From assembly GCF_004834005.1 (NCBI RefSeq), contig NZ_STFF01000001.1, forward strand, positions 805,347-869,346: 64,000 nucleotides of DNA, in the 5' to 3' direction. Below, one piece after another: positions 25,940-33,934 of this stretch (within the stretch, counting starts at the first letter, position 1; each line of letters begins with the position of its first letter). The notes beneath the pieces are model-generated. The model saw only the letters and a program-made list of their open reading frames with translations, searched no databases and was not told where the DNA came from. Made by a program: the position numbers and the translations under genes. The DNA comes from Niastella caeni. GTDB lineage: Bacteria; Bacteroidota; Bacteroidia; Chitinophagales; Chitinophagaceae.

Positions 25940-26046
25940 GTTTTCTTTTTGATTGAGTATATAATTAACGGGAAAAACTGTACTGTTAACTTTTCCAAAC
26001 AGATTTTGTTCGAAAAAATTCATAAATAAAAATAATATGTGCAATC

Positions 26047-26062
26047 GTTTACGGTAAACCGT
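26047..26062. promoter_or_regulatory. Overlapping dyads upstream of the YceI pair
   Basis: GTTTAC-G-GTAAAC (26047-26059) and ACGGT-AA-ACCGT (26051-26062) overlap, together forming a dense palindrome about 110 bases upstream of the YceI start and 35 bases past the end of the upstream dsbA-type gene. It is a plausible protein-binding site for the YceI operon; the binding protein is unknown. Confidence 0.35.
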
Positions 26063-26096
26063 TTAGGGGGGAGCAAATATATATCTTTATACGATC

Positions 26097-26798
26097 TTAT
26101 TTGCAATCTCCGTCGGTAGAACAAACTTCTCCCTGAATGGTTGTGAATTTATTGTTCTCTTTCTTCCATTCAGAAAAGGAGGTATTCAACGCCTGCAAAA
26201 AAACTTCAGATGACTGGGCGCCGGACACCGCGTATTTCCGATCGATCACAAAAAACGGCACACCACGTACACCTATAGCTTCTGCCTCTGCTATGTCCTG
26301 CTTCACTTCCTGCGCATAGGCATTGCTTTCCAGCACCTGTTTTACTGTTGCGCCATCCAGACCAATATCTATGCCTAATTGAATGAGGGTATCACGGTCA
26401 GCTATGTTCTTACCTTCGGTAAAATAGGCTTTAAACAAACTTTCTTCGGCGGCATCGCCTTTACCCTGTTTGTTTGCCAGGTGCGAGAAACGGTGCGCAT
26501 CAAATGAATTAGCCACAACTGCTTTATCAAAATTGTATTGCAACCCTTCTGCTGCGGCCATGCCGGTTACCTGAGCATTCAGTTCTTTGGCTTTCTCAAC
26601 AGAAAAGCCTTTACGTTCTGCAAGGTATTGGTGTATACTTTTACCTGGTTCATATTGCATAGCAGGATCGAGCTGAAAGCTTTTCCATTCTACTTCAATT
26701 TCATCCCTGAACGACAATTGCTGCAAGGCATTTTCAAACCGCCGTTTGCCAATATAGCAAAACGGGCACATCACATCTGACCAGATTTCTACTTTCAT
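26097..26798 (-). CDS. DsbA-family (FrnE-type) thiol oxidoreductase
   Basis: 233-residue cytoplasmic thioredoxin-fold protein of the FrnE/DsbA group: no signal peptide, catalytic CPFC at residues 11-14 (WSDVMCPFCYIGKRRFE), and the cis-proline region AEAIGVRGVPFFVIDRKYAVSGAQ. The inserted helical domain between about 60 and 150 contains QYLAERKGFSVEKAKELNAQV and SFDAHRFSHLANKQG, as in FrnE. Such proteins are dithiol oxidoreductases linked to polyketide or stress metabolism. It is 20 bases downstream of the QOR2-like gene and probably co-transcribed with it, which suits a redox-response module under the HxlR regulator. The last residues CSTDGDC contain a further pair of cysteines. Confidence 0.9.
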   Translation of the reverse strand: MKVEIWSDVMCPFCYIGKRRFENALQQLSFRDEIEVEWKSFQLDPAMQYEPGKSIHQYLAERKGFSVEKAKELNAQVTGMAAAEGLQYNFDKAVVANSFDAHRFSHLANKQGKGDAAEESLFKAYFTEGKNIADRDTLIQLGIDIGLDGATVKQVLESNAYAQEVKQDIAEAEAIGVRGVPFFVIDRKYAVSGAQSSEVFLQALNTSFSEWKKENNKFTTIQGEVCSTDGDCK

Positions 26799-26818
26799 AA
26801 TAATTTTTTCTTTAATTC

Positions 26819-27679
26819 TTAAGCGCCCAACAATTTCGGCAGGTATTCTTTCAGGTCAACCGGTTTTCTATTTAATAAATTCTCCAGCGAACGATCATCC
26901 GTATCAAGCTCACCGGCGCTGATAGCTTCTGCAATACTGGCATACATAGGGATGTACGCTTCGGGCACCCCTGCCTGTTTCATTCCTTCTTTCAATGCAT
27001 CCAAAGGCACGGGAATGTAGCTAACCGTTTTTCCTATGGTCTTGCTTATTACACCGGCGATTTCGGGAAATGTATACGACTGATTGCCTGCGATCTCATA
27101 TATTTTGTTGATATGCGCTGCGGGAGATGTGGCTACATTGGCGATTGCTTCAGCCATATCGGTCCTGGCCGCAAAATTCACTTTTGCATTGCCCGCTGCA
27201 TAAAACCATTGGCCCGATTCCAGGGCGCCACCAAATAACATCGGCAGCACTTCAGCATAAAACGTATTCCGGAAAAAGGTAAACGAAATGCCAGACTGCT
27301 TCAACAAAGTTTCGGTGTGGTAATGATCGATAGCCGGTAAGAATTTCAGCGAATCAGAAGCCTTTAACACGCTGGTGTAAAGGATATGCTGTACGCCACT
27401 TGCTTTGGCCGCGTTCACCACATTCTGGTGCTGGCCTACCCGGTCTTCTAATGAACCGGAAGAAATAAATACCAGGGTGCTAATGCCCTGGAAAGCTGTT
27501 TTCAGGGAAGCGGCATCATGATAATCGCCCTTTCGGAGTGCGATGCTTTTAGCGGCCAGGTTGGCTGCTTTTTGCTCATCCCGTACCAGGGCTGTTACCT
27601 GGTTAGCGGGTACTTTCTTCAAAAGGTAATCGATGGTGGCTGTTCCCAGGTGTCCGGTAGCTGCTGTAACCAATATCAT
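26819..27679 (-). CDS. NAD(P)H-binding reductase of the QOR2/NmrA-like SDR type
   Basis: 286-residue Rossmann-fold atypical short-chain dehydrogenase. Residues 1-12 show the nucleotide-binding loop ILVTAATGHLGTATI, followed by LVRD and TLVFISSGS, and the QOR2/NmrA-type substrate region SFTFFRNTFYAEVLPM. It lacks the classical SDR YxxxK serine-tyrosine-lysine arrangement, as this group does. E. coli QorB (ytfG) reduces quinones with NADPH. The HxlR regulator lies 248 bases away in the opposite direction, the classic arrangement of a redox-sensing HxlR controlling a quinone reductase. Downstream is the FrnE-type oxidoreductase. Quinone reductase activity is inferred from family and context. Confidence 0.85.
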   Translation of the reverse strand: MILVTAATGHLGTATIDYLLKKVPANQVTALVRDEQKAANLAAKSIALRKGDYHDAASLKTAFQGISTLVFISSGSLEDRVGQHQNVVNAAKASGVQHILYTSVLKASDSLKFLPAIDHYHTETLLKQSGISFTFFRNTFYAEVLPMLFGGALESGQWFYAAGNAKVNFAARTDMAEAIANVATSPAAHINKIYEIAGNQSYTFPEIAGVISKTIGKTVSYIPVPLDALKEGMKQAGVPEAYIPMYASIAEAISAGELDTDDRSLENLLNRKPVDLKEYLPKLLGA

Positions 27680-27843
27680 ATATTCACTTTTTTGCGCTCA
27701 GCTAATTCCCCTTCAACTGATTCATTATTTGTTCTTTATGAAGTTTTCCGGGCGAATTTTGCGATGAACTTGTGTTAGTTATTTTTTTGCTTTAACTTGC
27801 ATCCTATTAGTTTCCTACTCTCTTTTGGAGAGTCAAAGCTAAG

Positions 27844-27914
27844 AAGTAAGTTAATACCAACAAAGAAGTTACTTTACTGTTAGCCAGTTACCTGAAGGTA
27901 AGTAATGTTGGTTA
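27844..27914. promoter_or_regulatory. Candidate HxlR operator region (overlapping dyads)
   Basis: Between the leftward reductase and the rightward HxlR gene there are several short dyads: AAGTAA (27844-27849) with TTACTT (27869-27874), TTACC-TGAA-GGTAA (27888-27901), and ACCAAC near 27857 with GTTGGT near 27908. HxlR proteins bind short inverted repeats in divergent promoters, so this is a plausible operator area. Each dyad is small, so the call is weak. Confidence 0.35.
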
Positions 27915-27927
27915 TCAATGTTTAGAC

Positions 27928-28305
27928 ATGAAAAATAATAACGAAAATAATTCCGGGCACCCCAACTGTTCCATCCGCCACATACTCGATCGCTTCGGCG
28001 ACAAGTGGAGTATATTAATCATTTCTATCCTGGGACATGTGGGTAAGCAACGGTTTAATGAATTGAACCAGCAGATCGGTGATATTTCACAGAAAATGCT
28101 CACGGTTACATTGCGTTCACTGGAAGCCGATGGATTGGTGTCACGTAAGTTGTATCCTGAAATTCCGCCTCGTGTAGAGTATGAGTTAACCGATTTGGGC
28201 AGAAGTTTGTTGCCGCATATTGAGCAGCTTGCTCAATGGGCTGCTCAAAATATGGATTGTATTTTGAAGAACAGGGCGAAGTATGCGCAGAAAAAAGTGA
28301 GTTAG
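27928..28305 (+). CDS. HxlR-family transcriptional regulator
   Basis: 125-residue winged-helix regulator. The HxlR signature is clear: NCSIRHILDRFGDKWSILIISIL (residues 13-35), the recognition helix region RFNELNQQIGDISQKMLTVTLRSLEADGLV and the wing PRVEYELTDLGRSL. The N-terminal cysteine (Cys14) sits where the redox-sensing cysteine of YodB/QorR-type HxlR proteins is found. It is divergent from the QOR2-type reductase, which it most likely represses or activates in response to quinones, aldehydes or oxidants. Length is typical (about 110-130 residues). Confidence 0.93.
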   Translation: MKNNNENNSGHPNCSIRHILDRFGDKWSILIISILGHVGKQRFNELNQQIGDISQKMLTVTLRSLEADGLVSRKLYPEIPPRVEYELTDLGRSLLPHIEQLAQWAAQNMDCILKNRAKYAQKKVS

Positions 28306-28489
28306 AGTTTGTGGTTTATGGTTTGTGGTTGTGGCCGCGCATTGATACACCCTGCCAGTTTGTTACAGGTTGCACGTTTCAAGGCCTTTATTCGCGATTG
28401 CCGCTCACGTTTACAGTTTCAGTTGCCGGTTCTGTGTTCGTGCTGAAGGCAAACCAATGAATCCAGAAACTTATTGACTCGTCAACTTA

Positions 28490-29629
28490 TCAACCCTTCT
28501 TTATTTCTCCGCCTTCCACATTCAACACTGGAGATTCGATATTCACTATTTCCTCTTTGTCAACCGGCGGTCTGCGGTGCCAGTAAGATGCCAGAATAGA
28601 TCCGGTAATATTCATCAACGGGCCGAAGATCGCAGGTGCTAAACCCAAAGTAGCGGCTTTTCCCATTTCCCGCGCGAGACCCGATGCCAATCCACCATTT
28701 TGCATTCCCACTTCAATAGCGATCGTACGCGCATCCCGTTCTCCCAGTCTGAATAGTCTTCCTATCCAATAGCCAAATAAATAACCCGTGGTATTATGAA
28801 TAAGCGCGCAGATAATTAATGCAGGTCCGATTATGATCAGGTTGTCACGTCCCGCGGCAACAATGATCACAATAATGAAAGCAATACCAAACATGGAGAT
28901 CAGCGGCATAATTTTATCGAGCCAATTTACTTTTCCTTTAAAGAACCGGTTGAACAACAAACCCGCGCCAATTGGCACCACCACAATTTTTATAATATCC
29001 CACATCATGGCTCCTGCATCTACCGTAATGAATTGTCCACCCAGCACTTTCATCCATAAGGGTGTTAAAAACGGTGATAACAGGGTGGCAACGGCTGTTA
29101 GCGTAACCGACAACGCCAGGTTGGCATTGGCCAGGTACGACATAACGTTGGAGGCCATTCCACAAGGCATACTGCCGATCAATACCACGCCGGCAGCTAT
29201 TTCGGGGGGAAAGTTAAAAATGCGGGCCAGTGTATAACCGGCTAATGGCATAAAGGTGAAATGTCCGAACAAACCGATCAATACCGCTTTGGGCATTTTG
29301 ATAACGTTCGCAAAATCTTTAATGCCCATTTCGGTACCCATACCAAACATGATGATCTGCAGCAGCGGCGTAAAAAGCGTAGCGAGTTTAACGCCACCCC
29401 AGCTTACAAAATATTGAGGGTAATAAAGTGCGGTGGTTACGGCAGCAAAGATCAGCCCCGTAAAAGAAAACCCTTTCAGGGAAGCATATCCTCTGCAACC
29501 AATCGACAGACTTATAAAAAAAGCGATCAACCAGGGACCTGCAAACACTACATCAATAAGAATGGTAAAGACGATAAAAGCGATAAGGCAGGCAACAGCT
29601 ATTGGCAGGGCAATCTTATATCGGTTCAT
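28490..29629 (-). CDS. Bile acid:sodium symporter (BASS) family transporter
   Basis: 379-residue inner-membrane carrier with about ten membrane segments. Family signatures: the PLLQIIMFGMGTEMG stretch (residues about 88-102), the VLIGSMPCGMASNVMSYLANANLALSVT crossover region with conserved asparagines, and the later EVGMQNGGLASGLA motif that forms the second sodium/substrate crossover. Bacterial BASS proteins carry sodium-coupled organic acids such as pyruvate, pantoate or bile acids. It is 168 bases downstream of the RraA-family gene in the same orientation and could take up the acidic product of the periplasmic enzymes encoded upstream; this link is inference. Length and motifs are complete. 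Confidence 0.92.
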   Translation of the reverse strand: MNRYKIALPIAVACLIAFIVFTILIDVVFAGPWLIAFFISLSIGCRGYASLKGFSFTGLIFAAVTTALYYPQYFVSWGGVKLATLFTPLLQIIMFGMGTEMGIKDFANVIKMPKAVLIGLFGHFTFMPLAGYTLARIFNFPPEIAAGVVLIGSMPCGMASNVMSYLANANLALSVTLTAVATLLSPFLTPLWMKVLGGQFITVDAGAMMWDIIKIVVVPIGAGLLFNRFFKGKVNWLDKIMPLISMFGIAFIIVIIVAAGRDNLIIIGPALIICALIHNTTGYLFGYWIGRLFRLGERDARTIAIEVGMQNGGLASGLAREMGKAATLGLAPAIFGPLMNITGSILASYWHRRPPVDKEEIVNIESPVLNVEGGEIKKG

Positions 29630-29756
29630 TTTTTTTATAGTCTATAGTGATTGGGATACTTTGGTAAATTATGGATTTAAGCTCACGCTTTTCCTTCATC
29701 TTTCATGATTCTATTTGCCTTTACCTACTCACTACTAACTACTCGCTTGCCATTAT

Positions 29757-29797
29757 CACATTATCAAATTAGCAAATTAGCACATTAGCACATTAGT
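29757..29797. repeat. Short word repeat before the RraA-family stop codon
   Basis: CACATTATCAAATTAGCAAATTAGCACATTAGCACATTAG is built of 8-base words (CAAATTAG twice, CACATTAG twice). It abuts the 3' end of the RraA-family gene. It belongs to the same class of gene-end word repeats seen at 33446, 48841 and 63106. Confidence 0.65.
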
Positions 29798-30724
29798 TTA
29801 CCATGTTCTATTCTTCATATACTCATCCAACTGGGCGCGGGTCATCGGGATCTCATTCGGGTTCTTCTGCAACCAATCCAGGAAGTCCTGTTTTATTTTA
29901 TCGGTCCACTGGCTATCGATCTGCCCCGGCGTATACCGCCCGGCCTTCAACATGCTGATACCAAATTTATCTTTTAAAATAATAAACTCGGCCGTCACGA
30001 TCACATTTTCCGCGAGGTGGGCGGGAATAAATATCACAGCGCCTTTTTTGGCGATCACCAGGTCGCCGGGCATTACTATTGCCCGCCCGATGCGAATAGG
30101 CGTATTCAACCCCATCAACACCTCGTTCTTCAAATAAGAGGGGTGCCAATCACGCACATATGCATTAAATCCTTTTATCTCTGTCAGGCCTTCCAGGTCG
30201 CGGGCGGCAGCGTCAAAAACGACACCATTGCCCGATTTGCTGTAAATGGCATTTCCAAGATTGCTCCCGATCAATGTTCCGTCTGCAATTTTCCCAAAGC
30301 CATCCGCCACATACACATCCCCCTTAGTTAGCATATCAATAGGCCAGGAATTGGTATTCCCTATACGGCCTTCTTTCTTGCCTCGTTCTTTAATATTCTT
30401 CTCAACATCCGGACGTGAGGGCATAAAACAGGCCGTCAACGCCCGGCCTACTACCGGCGTATCGTTGTGCACCATTTTCCAGTTGCCTTCATACTGGCTG
30501 GTATATCCTTCGTTGCTCAGGATCGTCCAGGCATCTTCAATAGCAATATTGCGCGCCCGTCGCACCAGGTCGTCCGGAATTTTCGGACGCCCATCTGCAA
30601 ACCGCTCCCCTTTCCATTCGGAGGTGAGGAAGACCAGTTCATCCCGCGGAATTGTTTGTGCCTGCACTGGCGCCGCAACCTGGCACAGCAGGAGAATAAT
30701 TGTTATTATAATAATGCGTTTCAT
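29798..30724 (-). CDS. Exported RraA-family protein (aldolase/decarboxylase-like)
   Basis: 308 residues: signal peptide 1-22 (VQAQ) and then an RraA-type fold. The RraA core is visible as SWPIDMLTKGDVYVADGFGKI, then GTLIGSNLGNAIYSKSGNGVVFDAAARDLEGL (the G-x-DG-x-RD type signature of this family, with D and R that bind the metal-linked substrate in HMG/CHA aldolases), followed by RIGRAIVMPGDLVIAKKGAVIFIP. Family members are class II 4-hydroxy-4-methyl-2-oxoglutarate aldolases or oxaloacetate decarboxylases, not the RNase E inhibitor role. The gene is 23 bases downstream of the amidohydrolase, so they share an operon. An exported RraA protein is uncommon and consistent with a periplasmic keto-acid-cleaving step. 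Confidence 0.87.
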   Translation of the reverse strand: MKRIIIITIILLLCQVAAPVQAQTIPRDELVFLTSEWKGERFADGRPKIPDDLVRRARNIAIEDAWTILSNEGYTSQYEGNWKMVHNDTPVVGRALTACFMPSRPDVEKNIKERGKKEGRIGNTNSWPIDMLTKGDVYVADGFGKIADGTLIGSNLGNAIYSKSGNGVVFDAAARDLEGLTEIKGFNAYVRDWHPSYLKNEVLMGLNTPIRIGRAIVMPGDLVIAKKGAVIFIPAHLAENVIVTAEFIILKDKFGISMLKAGRYTPGQIDSQWTDKIKQDFLDWLQKNPNEIPMTRAQLDEYMKNRTW

Positions 30725-30747
30725 GATCAGGTATTATAGTATTTTCA

Positions 30748-32001
30748 TTAACCGCCCGTTTTGGCTGGCACTATGGGCGTGGCCAAACCATCGAGGTCAT
30801 ATACAATTTTTCCACCTTTAATGGTCATTTCGCATTCCAGCTTTTGGGAGGCTTCTACTTTATATCCCGTATAGTCGAAAAAACCGAATTTACCGTTGCG
30901 CAAGCCAAAAATAGCAATGTCGGCAATAGCGCCTTCAGATAAATGGCCTAATTCTTCATGCTTTATTTCCCGCGCGGGGTTCCAGGTGGCGGCTTGTATT
31001 ACATTTTGCAGACTCATGCCTATGCTCATCATTTTTGACATTACATTGAGCATGTCTTTCATGGAAGCATTCATACTATTGGCATGTATATCGGTACTGA
31101 TGGAGTTGGGATAGAAGCCGCTTTTCACTGCCGGTATGGCTTGCGAAAAAGAAAAGCTGATGGAACCATAGCCCAGGTCAAATGCAATCCCTTTTTTTTG
31201 CGCTTCCACTACAAAGGGTTTTACTTTTTTGGTATTTACATCAACCACAGGTTCCCGGTCGCGCAACTGGCCAAAACAATGCGTGAAAATATCGCCCGGC
31301 CGTAAATGTTTGGTGAAGAGTTCTTCAATAGATAACGGCGGAACACTGCTTCCAAAATCTATCATTACGGGAATATTTGCCAGATTACCCGCTTTCACCG
31401 CTTCATCAACCGGCGTCCACTCGTTGCCTATAAAATGCGCCACCTTAATGCCTGCAATATGATCGCGGTACCGTTTGGCGGTCATGCCGGCGAGCTTGCC
31501 ATCCATATCTTTCGTTTCCTGCTCGTATGCGCCACCCCGCATGCCCTCGCCAACGATATTTAAAAATGCCAGTACCCTTGTTTGCGAAAGATCGATCACC
31601 TGTTTTTTAAATTGGGAGAAATTGCGCCAGCCTGCGCTGCCGGCATCTACAACGGTGGTAACGCCTGTGCGGAAAGTAAAAACATCGGGAATAACGGCCA
31701 GCGGGCCATTGCTGTAGGTGCGGTCGGGATCGCTTCCATAAAAAACATGTACATGGGCATCGATCAACCCTGGTGTTACATATAACCCTTTGGCGTTTAT
31801 TACCTGGGTAGCTTTTGATTCATCAATATTTTTTGCGACCCGAACAATTTTTCCATTACTAACGGCAATGTCCATTACCTCATCAATGTTATTTTTGGCA
31901 TCAATAACATGTCCGCCTTTTATTACAAGCGTATAGGACTGTGCTGTTGATGCCTGACATAAATTTATTAAGAGGAAGAATAGGATACATGTTCTACGCA
32001 T
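30748..32001 (-). CDS. Exported amidohydrolase/deacetylase-family metallohydrolase
   Basis: 417 residues with signal peptide 1-20 (ASTAQ). The amidohydrolase fold is evident: beta-strand TLVIKGGHVIDAKNNIDEVMDIAV, the metal-binding HxH in GLIDAHVHVFYG, FRTGVTTVVDAGSAGW, HFIGNEWTPVDEAVKAG, FTHCFGQ, ISTDIHANSM and C-terminal GAIADIAIFGLRNGKFGFFD. This matches the amidohydrolase/deacetylase group related to E. faecalis EF0837, a group found beside SelA/DgaE-like PLP enzymes, and here the PLP gene is indeed directly upstream. The likely reaction is removal of an acyl group from an N-acyl amino acid or sugar acid; the substrate is unknown. It is 23 bases upstream of the RraA gene. Confidence 0.9.
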   Translation of the reverse strand: MRRTCILFFLLINLCQASTAQSYTLVIKGGHVIDAKNNIDEVMDIAVSNGKIVRVAKNIDESKATQVINAKGLYVTPGLIDAHVHVFYGSDPDRTYSNGPLAVIPDVFTFRTGVTTVVDAGSAGWRNFSQFKKQVIDLSQTRVLAFLNIVGEGMRGGAYEQETKDMDGKLAGMTAKRYRDHIAGIKVAHFIGNEWTPVDEAVKAGNLANIPVMIDFGSSVPPLSIEELFTKHLRPGDIFTHCFGQLRDREPVVDVNTKKVKPFVVEAQKKGIAFDLGYGSISFSFSQAIPAVKSGFYPNSISTDIHANSMNASMKDMLNVMSKMMSIGMSLQNVIQAATWNPAREIKHEELGHLSEGAIADIAIFGLRNGKFGFFDYTGYKVEASQKLECEMTIKGGKIVYDLDGLATPIVPAKTGG

Positions 32002-32144
32002 AAATAATTCGTATTGGAGAATTCAGAAGTAGGAAGTAAGAAGTAGGAAAATGCAAAAGTTCTCTATCCTACGCAATTTTCTTTATGGCCTTCTCCTTTC
32101 TCTGTTTTTCATTTCTCTGTTTCTCAATTTTAAAAAGCCCAGAG

Positions 32145-32174
32145 CTCCTGCCTGCCTGGTACATCAGGCAGGAG
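32145..32174. repeat. Stem-loop related to the CCTGCCTG palindromic repeats
   Basis: Perfect 10-bp arms CTCCTGCCTG (32145-32154) and CAGGCAGGAG (32165-32174) around a 10-base loop, located between the PLP-enzyme gene and the amidohydrolase gene. It shares the CCTGCCTG/CAGGCAGG words with the palindromes at 24223 and 61473. On the minus strand a T-run follows only after about 7 more bases, so a terminator role is possible but weak. Confidence 0.6.
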
Positions 32175-32214
32175 GCATCCGGGTGCTTCACTCATCTGCC
32201 TTTCCTGAATAGTT

Positions 32215-33438
32215 TTATGCCCCCACGGCCTTCATTAATTCCTCTTTAATTCGACCAGCTACAATTGTTGACTGTCCAGGTTTAAGCATCCATACGGTAA
32301 CGGTTATGCTGTTTTCCTTCACACCGCCAATTTCGATAGAAGGATTGCCACTGCGTAATTTTTCCTGCAGCGCTTTGCCAGTTAAATTTACCTTAGCTGC
32401 ATCCCATGCAATATGTAAGGTAGGGGTTACATTACCAAGTGTTGGGACGGTGATACTTGTAGTTACACCGCTTACAGTTTTGGCTGCAGCATCAATTTGC
32501 GCAGTGGCAGATTCCCATGCTTTCCATTCTTTGTTGTGATCTTGTTGAATATATTTTTCAAGGGCTACATACATGCCCAGTATTTCTTCTTTATTTACTT
32601 TGAAACCCCGGCCAATATTAAAACCACGCGGCGGCATGTGCTGACGGGCGGCTGCAATGATCTCTTTCTTTCCCATTAACAAACCGGCGCTTTGCGGGCC
32701 ACGCATTGCTTTACCGCCGGAGATCACCACGAAACTGAAGCCCATATCATTGAACTTCCACAAATTTGAAACCGGCGGTACATCGGCGGCAATATCAATA
32801 GCCGTTGGAATATTATGTTTGCGACCGAGGGCTACCCATTCTTCGTGTTGTATCTTGCCTTTGTCGGCCTCGATATTTAAAAAGTGCAGCAGCGCTGTTT
32901 TCTCATTGATCGCCTGTTCCACTTCTGCAGCGGTTTCAACATAAATTATTTTACAACCGGTATTTTTTAAAGCATGATTGTATACGATGTCATGCGCTTT
33001 TTGAATGATCACTTCCGACTTCATACCGGTGCCTTCCAAATGAGGCAACTGCTCTATTTTACGTTGGTCCATCCCGGTTAAGATGCCGGCCAATCCCAAC
33101 GTCATACCAGAAAAAGCACCAGAGGTTACCACAGCCGCTTCGGAATGAACAAGCGCCGCAATTTTTTCACCAACTTTATCCTGCAGTTCATCTAACATAC
33201 AAAACTCCGTAGCCCCATGCTGAATAGCATCTACAACATAGTCGTGCATAAGCGAACCCGTCATAGCGGTAAAAGTACCCGCTGCATTGATAAAGGTGCG
33301 AACGCCTAATTCTTTAAAAAGATTTCTTTTTTCAGCGGGAGGAACTGGTGCGGCATTGGCAGTGGCCCAGGGAACAAGGGCAGCGCTGCCGGCCATGGGA
33401 AATAGAGAAAAAAATTTGAGCAATTCTCTCCTTTGCAT
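32215..33438 (-). CDS. Tat-exported PLP-dependent enzyme of the SelA/DgaE-like family
   Basis: 407 residues. The N-terminus (QRRELLKFFSLFPMAG) is a twin-arginine signal, cleaved near residue 30. The rest is a fold-type I PLP enzyme related to selenocysteine synthase and D-glucosaminate-6-phosphate ammonia-lyase: AAVVTSGAFSGMTLGLAGIL, cofactor Asp in PTAIDIAADVPP (about 215) and the PLP lysine in SGGKAMRGPQSAG (Lys243 by my count). Such enzymes catalyse alpha,beta-eliminations giving an enamine/imine and then a keto acid. The neighbouring RidA would hydrolyse the imine and the deacetylase would supply the free amine. PLP enzymes are normally cytoplasmic; export via Tat, with cofactor, is unusual. 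Exact substrate unknown. Confidence 0.9.
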   Translation of the reverse strand: MQRRELLKFFSLFPMAGSAALVPWATANAAPVPPAEKRNLFKELGVRTFINAAGTFTAMTGSLMHDYVVDAIQHGATEFCMLDELQDKVGEKIAALVHSEAAVVTSGAFSGMTLGLAGILTGMDQRKIEQLPHLEGTGMKSEVIIQKAHDIVYNHALKNTGCKIIYVETAAEVEQAINEKTALLHFLNIEADKGKIQHEEWVALGRKHNIPTAIDIAADVPPVSNLWKFNDMGFSFVVISGGKAMRGPQSAGLLMGKKEIIAAARQHMPPRGFNIGRGFKVNKEEILGMYVALEKYIQQDHNKEWKAWESATAQIDAAAKTVSGVTTSITVPTLGNVTPTLHIAWDAAKVNLTGKALQEKLRSGNPSIEIGGVKENSITVTVWMLKPGQSTIVAGRIKEELMKAVGA

Positions 33439-33445
33439 ACAGTTA

Positions 33446-33605
33446 GTTTGTTGTTTGTGGTTTGTTGTTTGCGGTTTGTGGTTCTTTATTTGCGATATAG
33501 CTTATAATAGCAAACAGCTCTCTTCCCGAATTATATGGGTTTACCCGTTTGTTTTATTTTCAAAGCACGGAACAATAACAAACTATAAACCACAAACCAT
33601 AAACC
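33446..33605. repeat. Inverted word-repeat element, copy A
   Basis: Left arm GTTTGTTGTTTGTGGTTTG... from 33446 and right arm ACAAACTATAAACCACAAAC... ending at 33605 are inverted versions of the same low-complexity words and enclose about 80 bases. Just inside the right arm is TTTTCAAAGCACGGAA. Copy B (33791-33934) has the same plan, including TTTTCAAAGCGCGGAA. Copy A begins 8 bases upstream of the start codon of the PLP-enzyme gene. Confidence 0.7.
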
Positions 33606-33790
33606 GTTCAAATGTGACTTGTTTGGTTGGATCACTACCTGCTCATGATTGGATCACTTCCTGCCATACAGGATACTAGGAAACGGATTGCCTGGTTGGG
33701 AAACCAAATGTTTTAATAACCGCAGAGACGCAGAGATAAGAGAATAAAAGCTGCGACCCCACGGCAATAATCGAACCTTAACCAAAAGAT

Positions 33791-33934
33791 GTTTGTGGTT
33801 TGAGGTTTGTTGTTTGTGGTTCTTTAATTCAAGCCTGCCTTGAAGCTAAGCACACCCTGATTTTCGGAGTTTTCACGCCAGGTTTACTTTTCAAAGCGCG
33901 GAAAACAACAAACCATAAACAACAAACTACAAAC
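33791..33934. repeat. Inverted word-repeat element, copy B
   Basis: Left arm GTTTGTGGTTTGAGGTTTG (33791) and right arm CAACAAACCATAAACAACAAAC with CTACAAAC to 33934 are inverted words around about 70 bases. The end of the element directly touches the TAA stop of ridA at 33935. The internal TTTTCAAAGCGCGGAA matches copy A but the rest of the internal sequence differs. Confidence 0.7.

Larger units (their letters stand above)
33439..33934. other. 496-base gap holding two copies of a word-repeat element
   Basis: Apart from the two elements at 33446-33605 and 33791-33934, only about 185 bases of non-coding sequence remain (33606-33790), including the near-repeat GGTTGGATCACTACCTGCTCATGATTGGATCACTTCCTGCC, that is GATTGGATCACTNCCTGC twice. 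I see no gene. The gap lies between the ridA stop and the PLP-enzyme start, both leftward, so either the operon runs through it or a second promoter sits here. Confidence 0.6.

Noticed and set aside
25940..26044. Long N-terminal extension of the second YceI protein
   Set aside because: The extra 35 residues are not a signal peptide, whereas the ATG at 25939 starts a textbook one.
33446..33934. CRISPR array
   Set aside because: The repeats are inverted words of uneven length with no regular direct repeat-spacer pattern.
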